The notes beneath the pieces were generated by a model. That model saw only the letters and a list, made by a program, of their open reading frames with translations. It was not told where the DNA came from and did not search any database. Source: Thermogemmatispora aurantia (GTDB taxonomy: Bacteria > Chloroflexota > Ktedonobacteria > Ktedonobacterales > Ktedonobacteraceae). Taken from it: DNA of 64,000 bases. This document shows positions 1 to 8,539 of this stretch, in pieces. The stretch is taken from the NCBI RefSeq assembly GCF_008974285.1, contig NZ_BKZV01000001.1, positions 605,319 through 669,318 of the forward strand, in the 5' to 3' direction. Position 1 is the stretch's first letter. Each line of letters begins with the position of its first letter. Both the position numbers and the translations under genes were made by a program.

Positions 1-223
1 TCAGCTCCGATGATTTGAGCTTGCGGCACAGCTGAAACCCGCTCTGCTTAGGCAGGACCACATCCAGGACGATGCACTGTGGACGCTCCTTAAAGACTTT
101 CTCCACAGCCTCGTCACCGTCGACCGCTGTCACCACTTCGAAGCCACTGTTGCGCAGTGGGGTTGCGATCATTGTAAGTTCAGTCCAGCTGTCGTCTACA
201 ACGAGCACCTTCTGCCCTGGCAT
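1..223 (-). CDS. Response regulator receiver protein, 3' end outside window
   Basis: The gene starts with ATG at 223 and runs off the left edge, so only about 74 N-terminal residues are visible. They form the first half of a CheY-like receiver domain: an acidic pair at residues 10-11 (VLVVDD), and the phospho-acceptor Asp54 in the strand IVLDVVLP. This is enough to call a phosphorylatable receiver. Whether an output domain follows cannot be seen. It lies downstream of another receiver gene (758-1192) on the same strand but 534 bases away, so it may have its own promoter. The role is probably in a signalling relay with the neighbouring receiver and DUF4388 proteins, by context only. Confidence 0.85.
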   Translation of the reverse strand, partial: MPGQKVLVVDDSWTELTMIATPLRNSGFEVVTAVDGDEAVEKVFKERPQCIVLDVVLPKQSGFQLCRKLKSSEL

Positions 224-757
224 TTCCCCTATACCTCTTGTTGTAACTTCTCCAGAGTCAAAACATTAGCTTTTTAGGAAAGAAAGGCCAGTCGCGTGTG
301 CGTCGCAATCTCTAAGCAGGCTTGGGCTCTGTTCTGACCTGGATCTGACAGCGGGCCAGAGCTACGTTATGGAACAAGCGGAGCACCACTATGCTGTTTG
401 TGGGCCTGGCCAGCGAACTGGCAGATCAGGATAGGGAGGCAAGTCTATGATGCATGCTGACCGCTCGGTCCTCTCACACCTCGTCTCGTCAAGTTCTGGC
501 TGGACCGCCGCCGGGCAGTCCTTCCCCTCCCCCTCCGGCCTCCCTTCTCTGCCCCCTCTCCCTCTCTCACCACTCACCTTAACAGACCCCACTTTCCTCC
601 CGTCGTGACTCGACTTGACTTGACCCGAGACATCGATCAGAGCGTCTTCTCCTTCCCCTGGTTGACCTCATTGCCCTACCCTGCTCTGCTCTACCGTCGA
701 AGCTGGCCCAGCACCCCCCTTAGACAGGCCCAGATCACCGAGAGAAGCGTTCCATCC
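224..757. other. Intergenic region with polypyrimidine tract
   Basis: No convincing gene on either strand. The plus strand is strongly pyrimidine-biased from about 515 to 600, with runs of C and T, so the minus strand there is G/A-rich. Short open frames here are low-complexity (Gly/Arg/Glu-rich) and lack a start context. It presumably carries the promoter of the minus-strand receiver gene ending at position 1. Confidence 0.5.
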
Positions 758-1192
758 CTAACCGCGGCGACGCAGCCGCGGGCGCATACCTTCGTAGCGC
801 GGAGGAACACGCTCCTGCCAGTTGACCAGATGCTTCTTGACCGTTTGGACCAGCTCGGCAGAATCGAAGGGCTTTGTGATGTACTCGGTAGAGCCGGCTA
901 GGCGACCGCGCATCTTGTCGAACAAACCATCTTTCCCACTGAGCATAATAATAGGTATCTGTCTAAACTGCAAGTTTTTTCGTATGATCTGGCAAATTTG
1001 GTACCCGTCCATGCGGGGCAGCTGTACATCCAGGAGAATCAGCGCCGGCATTTCGTCCGCTACCGAGGTGAGGGCGCTCAGCCCATCGCCCGCGGCAATG
1101 ACACGGATATTTTCACGCTGCAGGGTCATCTGCACAATCTTGCGCACGGTAGGGCTATCATCTACAACCAGTACCGTCGGTACTGCTGACAT
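758..1192 (-). CDS. Single-domain response regulator (PilG/CheY-like)
   Basis: A 144-residue protein that is almost entirely one receiver domain. Visible are the acidic pair Asp11-Asp12 (VLVVDDSPTVRK), the acceptor Asp55 (LLDVQLPRMDGYQ), Ser85 in the switch strand (IIMLSGKDG) and the conserved Lys107 (YITKPFD). The DSPTVRKIVQ helix and the lack of an output domain resemble the PilG/PilH and CheY group, which act by phosphorylation-dependent protein contacts. A short basic tail (PRLRRRG) follows. A ribosome site AAGGAGG sits upstream of the ATG inside the end of the preceding gene; the two genes are two bases apart, so they are translated from one message. The partner kinase is unknown. Confidence 0.9.
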   Translation of the reverse strand: MSAVPTVLVVDDSPTVRKIVQMTLQRENIRVIAAGDGLSALTSVADEMPALILLDVQLPRMDGYQICQIIRKNLQFRQIPIIMLSGKDGLFDKMRGRLAGSTEYITKPFDSAELVQTVKKHLVNWQERVPPRYEGMRPRLRRRG

Positions 1193-1194
1193 GC

Positions 1195-2598
1195 TTAGAT
1201 CGACCTCCTTCGCGTCTCAGGCCACCCGTAGGCGCTACCGCTCTCCGGGAACCCTTGCCATTGTCCCTCCTCCCCTCGACGTGGCGGTTGCGGCTGAAAC
1301 TCACGCCCCCTGGTTCGCTGGACGTTGCGATAGGCTCTGACCTTCTGATACTCCTGGATCTCGGCATCGATCTCGGTCAGAAAGGCCTTCCAGGCAACGT
1401 TGAGCTGCTGTCTCGTGTGCGAATTGCCGACTTCATCTTGCAAGACGGCGGTAAAAACCATTCGCAAGAACGCCGACAACCCCACGACCGCCTCCCAATA
1501 AAATTCTTCTAGCTGCTCACCTTTGACCAGCTTGTCCAGGGTCAGGATATCACCACAGTCAAGCTGCCCATCGACAAAGCTGGCTGTCTCTAGAATGGGG
1601 TAATACTGCTTGGCCAGGAGCTGCAAGGGCTGCGAGAAGGTACGCTCAAGATAGCGGATAATTTCACCCGTGGGCACATGCCCCCTCCCGCGCAGGCTCC
1701 TGGCAAAACGTCCGTGATGCACTAGTAGACCATTGATGCATTCAACCAGCACACGAATGAGATTCAGCAGGTGCAGCTCAGGGTTGACATTCTTGCGCTG
1801 CTGCCAGAGCGTGTGCTGGCAGCGAATCAGGAGATCGTGCAGGTCATGCTGGAGGGCTTTCTCCAGCTCGGTGTCCACTAACTCGATCAATCCCAACTCC
1901 AGCAGGCGAGCCATGAGACGGGCAACGCGCGCCTCCGGCATCATCAGCGCCAAGGAGATGGCCTGCAGGGGGATCTCGCCGTTACAGAGCGAGAGCACCT
2001 CGATATACTCCTGGCTCAGCCCCAGGCCACGCAGGTCATTGCTGTTTTTGACTTCTGGCAGCCAACGCGCTACGCTGGCACGCGTCAAATGTAGCTCACC
2101 CATCTCCTCCCACTCATCAGCCTGGCGCAGGGCCTCTAGCAGGACTGAGTCGATGTCGAGCGGCTGCATACGGCTCTCGATCGCCAGCAGGCGCCGATGA
2201 AAGGAGAAACGCCCCTCGGCCCAGCGTAAGGCGTGACTGATCGACTGGGTCACGGCAAACTCCAGCCGGCGCTGCATCTCCTCGGCGCTCATCCAGCCTC
2301 GTTCAACCAGCAGCGCCAGTGCCACTTGCATATCACCTCGCGCCAGCTCGCGAACCATCTGCGCCCTGCGTGGATCGAGCCGATTGAGCAGGCAGAGCAT
2401 GGTAAGCAGATCAAGCTGGGGAGCGCCCTCTTCACGCAAAGCCACAATCTGGCCCTTGCGCAGGGCGATCGAAAGTGTCTCAGGACCGGAATGGACAAAC
2501 AGCGTGCCTGTCTTACCGCTGAGGGCAAGCATCTTGAGAATGGACTGCAGACCCAGCGTCTGCAGGTCACCATCCATAATACGATCTTGCTGCTCCAT
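1195..2598 (-). CDS. DUF4388 domain protein (PatA-like N-terminal domain)
   Basis: A 467-residue soluble protein. Residues about 8-170 match the DUF4388 / PatA N-terminal pattern: a start of the type GDLQTLGLQSILKMLALSGKTGTL, followed by an IALRKGQIVALREE strand and a helical segment. In other bacteria this domain is found fused to or next to receiver domains in signalling of gliding, heterocyst pattern and chemotaxis-like pathways. The middle (about 175-300) is helical and winged-helix-like, and the C-terminus (about 430-467) is a low-complexity basic tail. It sits between receiver proteins on both sides (23 bases after one, 2 bases before the other), so it likely works in the same relay. 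Exact function unknown. Confidence 0.7.
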   Translation of the reverse strand: MEQQDRIMDGDLQTLGLQSILKMLALSGKTGTLFVHSGPETLSIALRKGQIVALREEGAPQLDLLTMLCLLNRLDPRRAQMVRELARGDMQVALALLVERGWMSAEEMQRRLEFAVTQSISHALRWAEGRFSFHRRLLAIESRMQPLDIDSVLLEALRQADEWEEMGELHLTRASVARWLPEVKNSNDLRGLGLSQEYIEVLSLCNGEIPLQAISLALMMPEARVARLMARLLELGLIELVDTELEKALQHDLHDLLIRCQHTLWQQRKNVNPELHLLNLIRVLVECINGLLVHHGRFARSLRGRGHVPTGEIIRYLERTFSQPLQLLAKQYYPILETASFVDGQLDCGDILTLDKLVKGEQLEEFYWEAVVGLSAFLRMVFTAVLQDEVGNSHTRQQLNVAWKAFLTEIDAEIQEYQKVRAYRNVQRTRGREFQPQPPRRGEEGQWQGFPESGSAYGWPETRRRSI

Positions 2599-2621
2599 TC
2601 TTCTCTTCTTCCTTTTCTTCT

Positions 2622-3473
2622 CTATGCAAGTGGTCGCGTTGCCGGTGCCAGTTTCTGCAGCGCCTGCTCAATCGCTGCCTGCAGGTGCTCGACAAAGAAG
2701 GGCTTCTCGACGTAGACCACCGACTTCTCTTCTCGTAGATAGGGTCTGCGCTCCAGTTGCCGTGGCGTCAGAGCACTCATCAGCACAAAGGCCGGCGGAC
2801 TGGGCAGCGCACTGCGCTTCAGACAGCGCATCATTTGATAGCCGTTCATCCAGGGCATGATCAGGTCAGCAACTACGCAGTGCGGTCGCCACTCGACACA
2901 ACGCTCCAGCGCCTCTAATCCATCGTGGGCCACCGCTAGCTCGTAGTCAGCAACGGCCTTGAGGGATTGCTGAATCGTCTGAGCAACGTCAACGTCGTCG
3001 TCGACAATCAGCACCCGTGCCCGGTTGCCCTCAGCTCCTTGCCTATCGCTGATGAAATAGTCGCCTCGTTCTTCACTCGTCTGAACCAGCCGCTGCAGGG
3101 TACCGAGGTAGCGTAACAGCCGTCCTACGTCAAAGGGCTTGAGCAAAAAGGCTACAACGCCTAGCTCCTCTAGCCGATCTCGCGAGACGGAGCTGCTTCC
3201 CATGATCACAGTAAAGCGAGCTTCCGGCCAGCTTCTTGGAGGCTGCAGCAGCTTCTCCCCCTCTCCCTCCCTCGCTCCTTCCCTATCTCCATCCATGTCG
3301 TATAACAGGACGTCTCCTACCCAACTCCCCAGGTCTATCTCTCCCCCACGCAGCAGGACTCGGACTTCATAGCCGCGCTGGCGCAGATGCCTTTCTAAGA
3401 TGGTGTTCAGACTTTCCTGCTGCCCCACAATGAGGACTCTGAGCGGCCTTGGCCGCACCATCGCTCTAGCCAT
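2622..3473 (-). CDS. Tandem receiver-domain response regulator
   Basis: About 283 residues with two receiver domains. The first is degenerate: its strand reads VLIVGQQ in place of the acidic pair, although an Asp remains in LLYDMDGD and a Lys in LLKPFD. The second is intact, with VLIVDDDVDV, the acceptor Asp in CVVADLIMPWMNGYQ and the conserved Lys in YVEKPFF. No DNA-binding or enzyme domain follows. The open frame extends to 3569, but the region before MARAMVRPRPLRVL is not receiver-like, so the ATG at 3473 (or 3461) is preferred. The gene is 23 bases upstream of the DUF4388 gene. The first domain probably serves as a dimer or partner surface; that is inference. Confidence 0.8.
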   Translation of the reverse strand: MARAMVRPRPLRVLIVGQQESLNTILERHLRQRGYEVRVLLRGGEIDLGSWVGDVLLYDMDGDREGAREGEGEKLLQPPRSWPEARFTVIMGSSSVSRDRLEELGVVAFLLKPFDVGRLLRYLGTLQRLVQTSEERGDYFISDRQGAEGNRARVLIVDDDVDVAQTIQQSLKAVADYELAVAHDGLEALERCVEWRPHCVVADLIMPWMNGYQMMRCLKRSALPSPPAFVLMSALTPRQLERRPYLREEKSVVYVEKPFFVEHLQAAIEQALQKLAPATRPLA

Positions 3474-3612
3474 AGCATGCCTGCTCGCTTTGCCTCTGTC
3501 AAGAAATACCGGTAATATAGTAAAGAACTCCCATTCTTCCGAATAACAGTGTACAGCAAGCCGGCTCAATTCGCCATATAGGACGGCCTTGTTAGCATTA
3601 AAATCCCATTAA

Positions 3613-4392
3613 TTATTCCTCTGCCGGGGCAACGTTGCTCACGCGAGAGGCAGCAGTCGGCTGCTGATCACGCCTCCCATCCGCCTGGAAAACATAGCCA
3701 ACCCCAGGCTCGGTGAGGATATAGCGCGGGCGCGAGGGTTCTTGCTCGACTTTGCGCCGCAGTTGCCGAATATAGACGCGCAGATAGTCCGCCTCTTCTC
3801 CATACTCAGGCCCCCATACCGCTCGCAGCAAGGTGCGATGGGTCAGGACCTTGCCAGCGTGCAGCATCAGCTGCCGCAATAGCTCAAATTCTGTCGGGGT
3901 GAGGCGAACTTCACGATCACCCGCCCGCACATAACGGCGCTCGACGTCCATAACCAAATAGCCATCGCTGCTGCGCAAGACCTGCGCTTCTTCTTGCTGC
4001 CTGCCCCCTCCACCACTGGCAGCGCGGCGCAGACAAGCCCGCACGCGCGCCAACAGCTCGGCGTTACTAAAAGGCTTGGTCAGATAATCATCCGCCCCCA
4101 GGTCCAGGGCACGGACTTTCTGCTTCTCTTCGGTCCTGGCTGAGAGGACGATGATGGGCACCTGACTCTGGCGGCGAACTTGCTCACAGACTTCCAGGCC
4201 GTCGATGCTCCCCGGCAGGCAGAGATCGAGTAGGATCAGGTCAGGTTCATGCTGGCGCACAGCTTTGAGCGCTTCTTCTCCGTTGTCGGCCACCAACACT
4301 TCATAGCCGCTCATGAGCAGGTTTCTGCGCAAAATACGCTGAATTGAGAGTTCGTCATCGACAACTAAGATGCGCTTGCCTCGGGATCTCAT
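3613..4392 (-). CDS. OmpR/KdpE-type DNA-binding response regulator
   Basis: A 259-residue two-domain regulator. Residues 1-125 are a receiver domain with Asp12/Asp13, acceptor Asp56 (LLDLCLPG) and Lys in DYLTKPFSNAEL. Residues about 145-245 are a winged-helix Trans_reg_C domain (VRLTPTEFELLRQLMLHAGKVLTHRTLL, then VYIRQLRRKVE and GVGYVF). It overlaps the histidine-kinase gene by four bases (ATGA), the usual layout of a cognate pair with the kinase upstream. The kinase resembles KdpD in its catalytic part, hence the KdpE-like label, but no kdpFABC potassium pump is present, so the regulated genes are unknown. Confidence 0.9.
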   Translation of the reverse strand: MRSRGKRILVVDDELSIQRILRRNLLMSGYEVLVADNGEEALKAVRQHEPDLILLDLCLPGSIDGLEVCEQVRRQSQVPIIVLSARTEEKQKVRALDLGADDYLTKPFSNAELLARVRACLRRAASGGGGRQQEEAQVLRSSDGYLVMDVERRYVRAGDREVRLTPTEFELLRQLMLHAGKVLTHRTLLRAVWGPEYGEEADYLRVYIRQLRRKVEQEPSRPRYILTEPGVGYVFQADGRRDQQPTAASRVSNVAPAEE

Positions 4393-7037
4393 TCTTGTTC
4401 CTCCGACAACCGTGCAGCGGGCGAAGGCAGGCTGTGGGCCGGGCCGGGACCGGGTCCACAGGAGCAGACTGGCAGGGCGAAGACAAAGACGGCTCCTCCT
4501 CCCGAGGAGGACTCTATCCAGATCCGCCCTCCATGCGCCTCGATGATGCCTCGGCAGATGGCCAGACTCAGGCCATTTCCCTGGGGGTCAACACTATAAA
4601 AGGTTTTGAAGATACGCTCACGTTCTCCTTCCGGCAGCTGATAGCCATGAGCGAGGAGGCGACCATGCAGTACGCCATCAACGATCTCTAGTTTGACAGC
4701 AATCTCCTCGTTCGATCGGTTATGACGCAGAGCGTTCTCCAAGAGATTATAAAAGACGCGCTCCATCTGTGCGTAATCAGCGTGGACAAGCAGCGGTAAT
4801 GGAGGCTGCAGATACGGGCGAATGTTGAGCTTTCTTCCCAAGCTGCGCTCTAAGCGCAGGAGGGAGCTGTTGAGCAGCTCACCCATGTCGCACCATTCTT
4901 TCTCAAGGGTGAGAGCCCCCATCTCAATGCGCGACATCTCGATCAACGCGTTGATGAGCACGGTCAGATGATCGGTCTCGGTATCGACCTCGCGTAGAAT
5001 CTCACGCCGTGTCTCTTCATCCCAGACAATGCCTGGCTCCAGTAGCCCGGTGATGGCCGCCTTGATGGACGTGAGGGGCGTGCGCAGGTCGTGCGAGACC
5101 GAGGAGAGCAGGGCCAATTTGTTCTTTTCGTCGCGTACCTGCTCGGTGATATCGTGGGCCTGGAGCGCGTAGGCTTTGAGCTGACCATGCTGGTCTTTGA
5201 CAGGATGACGGGTGAAGAGATAGTGGCGATCGAGGCTCGTGTCATCCTGACCGGCCCCCCCTCGCCGCTCGTGTCGTCTGTTCTCGTCACCGTCTGCCGC
5301 TCTGGTGGTCGCCTTCTCATGGAGTGGTTCGCTGGCAAAGGCACAGCGTAGCTCCCAGGTCCGTGCCTGTTCCTGGGTAAACTGGCCGAGGTATTGCTCC
5401 AGCTGCTCACGATTGCGCGCAAGGATGAGCAGGGTTGAGAAAATTTCAGCGAGTCGCCGACTATCTCCGGCTTGCAGGCGAACGCCACACAGGCTCTCCG
5501 CCGCTGGATTCATGTAGATGCAGCGTCCGCTGAGATCAACAGCAAACCAGGCATCGGTCAGATGGCCCGGCAGGTGCTCATGAAGCTGGACCAGACGGCT
5601 CAGTTCGCTCAGTATGCTGGCCCGTTCAAGCGCTTCCTCGGCGCCGCGTGTGAGTAGGGCGGCGCTGGGATCTTGCGCCGGAGCAGCGACCTGCGTATCT
5701 GCCACGTCTATAATCTGCCTATCAGGCAACGCCTGGGGAGTCCCAACAGCCTGCCTGCGCTGACGCACGGCGCTCATCAGAGTCTGCAGGTTCTGCTCAG
5801 GACAGGTCAGCAGATAGTCGGCAATGAAGCGCAGGAGGCTCATAAAGCTGATGCCAAAGGTCTGCTCGAATTCACTACGTACCTGCCCCAGTAGCTGCTT
5901 CTCCGCTTCTTCGCCCCATTGTCTTTGAGTCGCTTCGAGTCGCGCAATGATCTCTCGAAAGCGCTGCTGCCGCCGTACCGCTTCGAGCAGCATGCCATTG
6001 TGAATGGCGATAGTGGCCTGACTCGCAAAGAGCGAGAGGATGTCTACTTTGAGTGGTGTAAAACCACCCGGTTCTTCAGAGCAGAGCAGTAAGGCTCCGT
6101 AAACGGTGGAGTCAGTGACCAGCGGATGGACAAAGATAGAGCGAATCTTGAGTTGGCTATAGAGAGGCTGGCTGGCCGGGAAGCGCGAGTCATTGCCGAT
6201 GTCATTAGAGAATTGCGGCTGGCGATGAAGCAGGCTGTAGCCAATGATGCACTGCTCGCTGAGAGCCTGCCCATTCTCGATAATACGCGCGAGGGTATGG
6301 GCCTCCAGACCCGCCTGAGCTTCGAGGCGTAAGCCCCCCCTCTGGCCCGAGCGATCGATGGTGACAATCGCTGACCAGACGCGCAGCGCCTCGGCAATAC
6401 CGTTGACGATGCGCTGAAAGATGGTGGCCAGATCCATCGTCGAAGCCAGTGCATTGGAGACGGCTTTGAGCGCTTCCCGCTGCCGGTCTTGAATCTGGGC
6501 ACTGCCGCCTACCTGCACCCCTTCGATCGCAGCCGCCAGGACCCGCCCTACCGCTTCCAGCAGACGACGCAGCGAGGGATCATCATAGGTACCCAGCTGA
6601 CAGCTTCCCAGCTCTAAAGTGCCCAGCACACGATCTTCGACTACTAATGGCACAATGGCTGCCGAGCGCAGCTGCGGGTGACCACTGAGGGCATCCCCTA
6701 CCTTCGCCGGCGGTCCATCCGCTCCCTGCGGATAGTTCTCGACGAGCATAATGGGGTGTCTCAGCACCTGCTCCGCCCGCGATTCGGGTAGCGGATGCTG
6801 ATGATAGCGCGCTTGCCAGGCATCGCCCTCTCCTCGCCAGCAGACTGTCACGCGCACAGCTTGACGGTCATGCCTTAGAAGGACTACGCCAAAAATGTCA
6901 AATGGGATGGTCGGCGTCAGCTCTGCCGCAAGCCTGGTGTAGTCGGGTTTCGAGCCGCGCACGCTCGCAATAATGCGAAACACACGCTCGACGATAGCAG
7001 ATTCATCTAGCGTGGAGACGCGCGTCCCTGCTTTCAT
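4389..7037 (-). CDS. GAF/PAS sensor histidine kinase, KdpD-like catalytic core
   Basis: About 882 residues, no clear membrane segment. Two GAF-like sensor domains lie at roughly 15-180 and 205-365, a PAS-like domain at about 495-630, then a HisKA domain with the phospho-acceptor His near residue 650 (SVSHDLRTPLTSIKAAI) and an HATPase domain with a good N box (RVFYNLLENALRHN) and G2-like box (GNGLSLAICRGIIEAHGG). The G1 box is odd: where DxGxG is expected the sequence is LLAHGYQLP, lacking the ATP-contacting Asp. It forms a unit with the OmpR-type regulator (4-base overlap). Start: an in-frame TTG at 7052 precedes the ATG at 7037; the ATG has a G-rich ribosome site just upstream and is preferred. 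Confidence 0.85.
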   Translation of the reverse strand: MKAGTRVSTLDESAIVERVFRIIASVRGSKPDYTRLAAELTPTIPFDIFGVVLLRHDRQAVRVTVCWRGEGDAWQARYHQHPLPESRAEQVLRHPIMLVENYPQGADGPPAKVGDALSGHPQLRSAAIVPLVVEDRVLGTLELGSCQLGTYDDPSLRRLLEAVGRVLAAAIEGVQVGGSAQIQDRQREALKAVSNALASTMDLATIFQRIVNGIAEALRVWSAIVTIDRSGQRGGLRLEAQAGLEAHTLARIIENGQALSEQCIIGYSLLHRQPQFSNDIGNDSRFPASQPLYSQLKIRSIFVHPLVTDSTVYGALLLCSEEPGGFTPLKVDILSLFASQATIAIHNGMLLEAVRRQQRFREIIARLEATQRQWGEEAEKQLLGQVRSEFEQTFGISFMSLLRFIADYLLTCPEQNLQTLMSAVRQRRQAVGTPQALPDRQIIDVADTQVAAPAQDPSAALLTRGAEEALERASILSELSRLVQLHEHLPGHLTDAWFAVDLSGRCIYMNPAAESLCGVRLQAGDSRRLAEIFSTLLILARNREQLEQYLGQFTQEQARTWELRCAFASEPLHEKATTRAADGDENRRHERRGGAGQDDTSLDRHYLFTRHPVKDQHGQLKAYALQAHDITEQVRDEKNKLALLSSVSHDLRTPLTSIKAAITGLLEPGIVWDEETRREILREVDTETDHLTVLINALIEMSRIEMGALTLEKEWCDMGELLNSSLLRLERSLGRKLNIRPYLQPPLPLLVHADYAQMERVFYNLLENALRHNRSNEEIAVKLEIVDGVLHGRLLAHGYQLPEGERERIFKTFYSVDPQGNGLSLAICRGIIEAHGGRIWIESSSGGGAVFVFALPVCSCGPGPGPAHSLPSPAARLSEEQE

Positions 7038-7114
7038 TGTTCCCCCCAACAATGAACCGGGCTACCACCTCTTGAACAGTTAGCCTGGAGTTTTTTCTCT
7101 ACACAATCATCAGC

Positions 7115-7123
7115 AGTATAACA
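7115..7123 (-). promoter_or_regulatory. Extended -10 promoter for histidine kinase operon
   Basis: Read on the minus strand the sequence is TGT-TATACT, an extended -10 element, about 75 bases before the kinase start. No good -35 box is visible at the normal distance. The rest of the 365-base gap between 7037 and 7402 shows no gene. Confidence 0.35.
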
Positions 7124-7402
7124 CAAAAGGATGACACAAGTAGTCGGCAAATTCATCCGCATTGATCGCCTTACTCTGCTTCTGTTGAGCTGGAGATGCG
7201 GCTCCCTCTGGCCCGAAGGTACTACCAGAGCTGTCCTCAAGCCGACCGAACGGCTTTTTATAGAGCATTGCAGCTCGGCTCCGGTCCTTCGCAGGAGTCT
7301 ACTCTATTATCAGACGGGCGGCAAGACCACCAACAGGCGCGGTCAATCGAATCGATCGACTACCGTCCGTCTAGACAGGCGCTCTCTCGCCTCTCCAAGG
7401 GA

Positions 7403-8539
7403 TTACGCAGCAGCATAGCCGGTCAGTTCAACATAGCCTTCTCCGTCGACGGCATGACCTGCGCTCTGACCCTGGATGCTCACGGCTCCCTCCCAATAGG
7501 CGTTGCCAGTCGACTGGTAGGTGACTAGCTCTTGATCTTTCAGCTCTGGCTGAAGAGTGAGCTGGGCGGAGAAGCGCCCATCGCTGATGGTGATCAGCCA
7601 GCCGGAAGGATAGCGGGCATGGGTCACCGGACTCAGCCAGGTTGCCAGGGTTTGAACGTGCAGAGCGCTGGCCGGCAAGAGGTGGTCCTGACCACTGGGA
7701 TCTATGAAGCTCACATAGGTAGAGATGACCCGCTTGCTGGCATCACGGATCAGATAGAGCATCAGCTCGCTGTTATCATTGAGCTGCAAACTGAACCAGT
7801 CCCAGCCACCGCCGGCCAGAGTGAGGAAGTTTCCCCACTGGTGGTCCATCCAGGCTAATCCCGTGACAGGCAGGGTCTGGCCATGATCAACCAGGAGGCC
7901 GCTGACGGCTAGACGAGTGCGCGAGTAATAGTAGGAGAAGCCTGCCAGACCATAGGTGATCAGTCCGTTGCCATTATGCAAGACAGCTGGTTTGAGCGCC
8001 TGTAGCTGCAACTGCAGGGCATAGTCTGGCATGACAGCTGCCAGTTGATCTTTCCCATTGCGCCCCTGCATGCGCCAGGGGCCGACCTGGAGCTGAAAGC
8101 CTCCCTGGCTGCCCGCTCCCGCTGATGCAGGTTCAAGTTGTAGCACGCGTTGCTGCGCAAAGTGAAACTGACCACGAGTGATGTCGCTGATGGCGAAATG
8201 AGCCGCATAGACAGGCGGCAAGTCGCTACGCAATACTTGAAAAAAGACCAGCTCGAAGCCATAATGCAGGAGACGCCCGTCGTTGCCTCGGGCCTGGAGG
8301 TGGCCAGTATAGTACCACCACTCGGTGAGGTCCTTATGCGGGGCCTCGTCCTGGGGCAGACGAATGGGAGGCAAAGGCGTCGCCTGGGCGGTGACAGGCA
8401 CCAGCGGCAGCTGCGCTGACGTAGCCGGAATGCCCGGAAAGGCGCAGGCGCTCAAGCCGCTCAGTCCGGACAGCAGCGCCAGCAGAAGATAGAGCAGCTG
8501 CCCGAGACGGCAGCGTCCCTTATGCAGCGTGCTCATCAT
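7403..8539 (-). CDS. CrtC/AttH-like lipocalin-fold lipoprotein
   Basis: A 378-residue protein with an N-terminal lipoprotein signal: hydrophobic LLYLLLALLSGLSG followed by the lipobox-like LSAC (Cys about residue 32). The mature part begins with DLTEWWYYTGHLQ and has the pattern of the lipocalin-like AttH / carotenoid 1,2-hydratase (CrtC) superfamily, including GLAWMDHQWGNF in the middle. Members are secreted or envelope enzymes or binding proteins acting on hydrophobic substrates; the actual substrate cannot be read from sequence. The start overlaps the stop of the upstream MMPL transporter by four bases, so export of a lipid-like compound and this protein are probably linked. A carotenoid role is not supported by any neighbouring carotenoid gene. 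Confidence 0.8.
   Translation of the reverse strand: MMSTLHKGRCRLGQLLYLLLALLSGLSGLSACAFPGIPATSAQLPLVPVTAQATPLPPIRLPQDEAPHKDLTEWWYYTGHLQARGNDGRLLHYGFELVFFQVLRSDLPPVYAAHFAISDITRGQFHFAQQRVLQLEPASAGAGSQGGFQLQVGPWRMQGRNGKDQLAAVMPDYALQLQLQALKPAVLHNGNGLITYGLAGFSYYYSRTRLAVSGLLVDHGQTLPVTGLAWMDHQWGNFLTLAGGGWDWFSLQLNDNSELMLYLIRDASKRVISTYVSFIDPSGQDHLLPASALHVQTLATWLSPVTHARYPSGWLITISDGRFSAQLTLQPELKDQELVTYQSTGNAYWEGAVSIQGQSAGHAVDGEGYVELTGYAAA

Noticed and set aside
7403..8539. Carotenoid biosynthesis enzyme
   Set aside because: The fold is CrtC/AttH-like, but no other carotenoid gene is near, so only a superfamily call is made.
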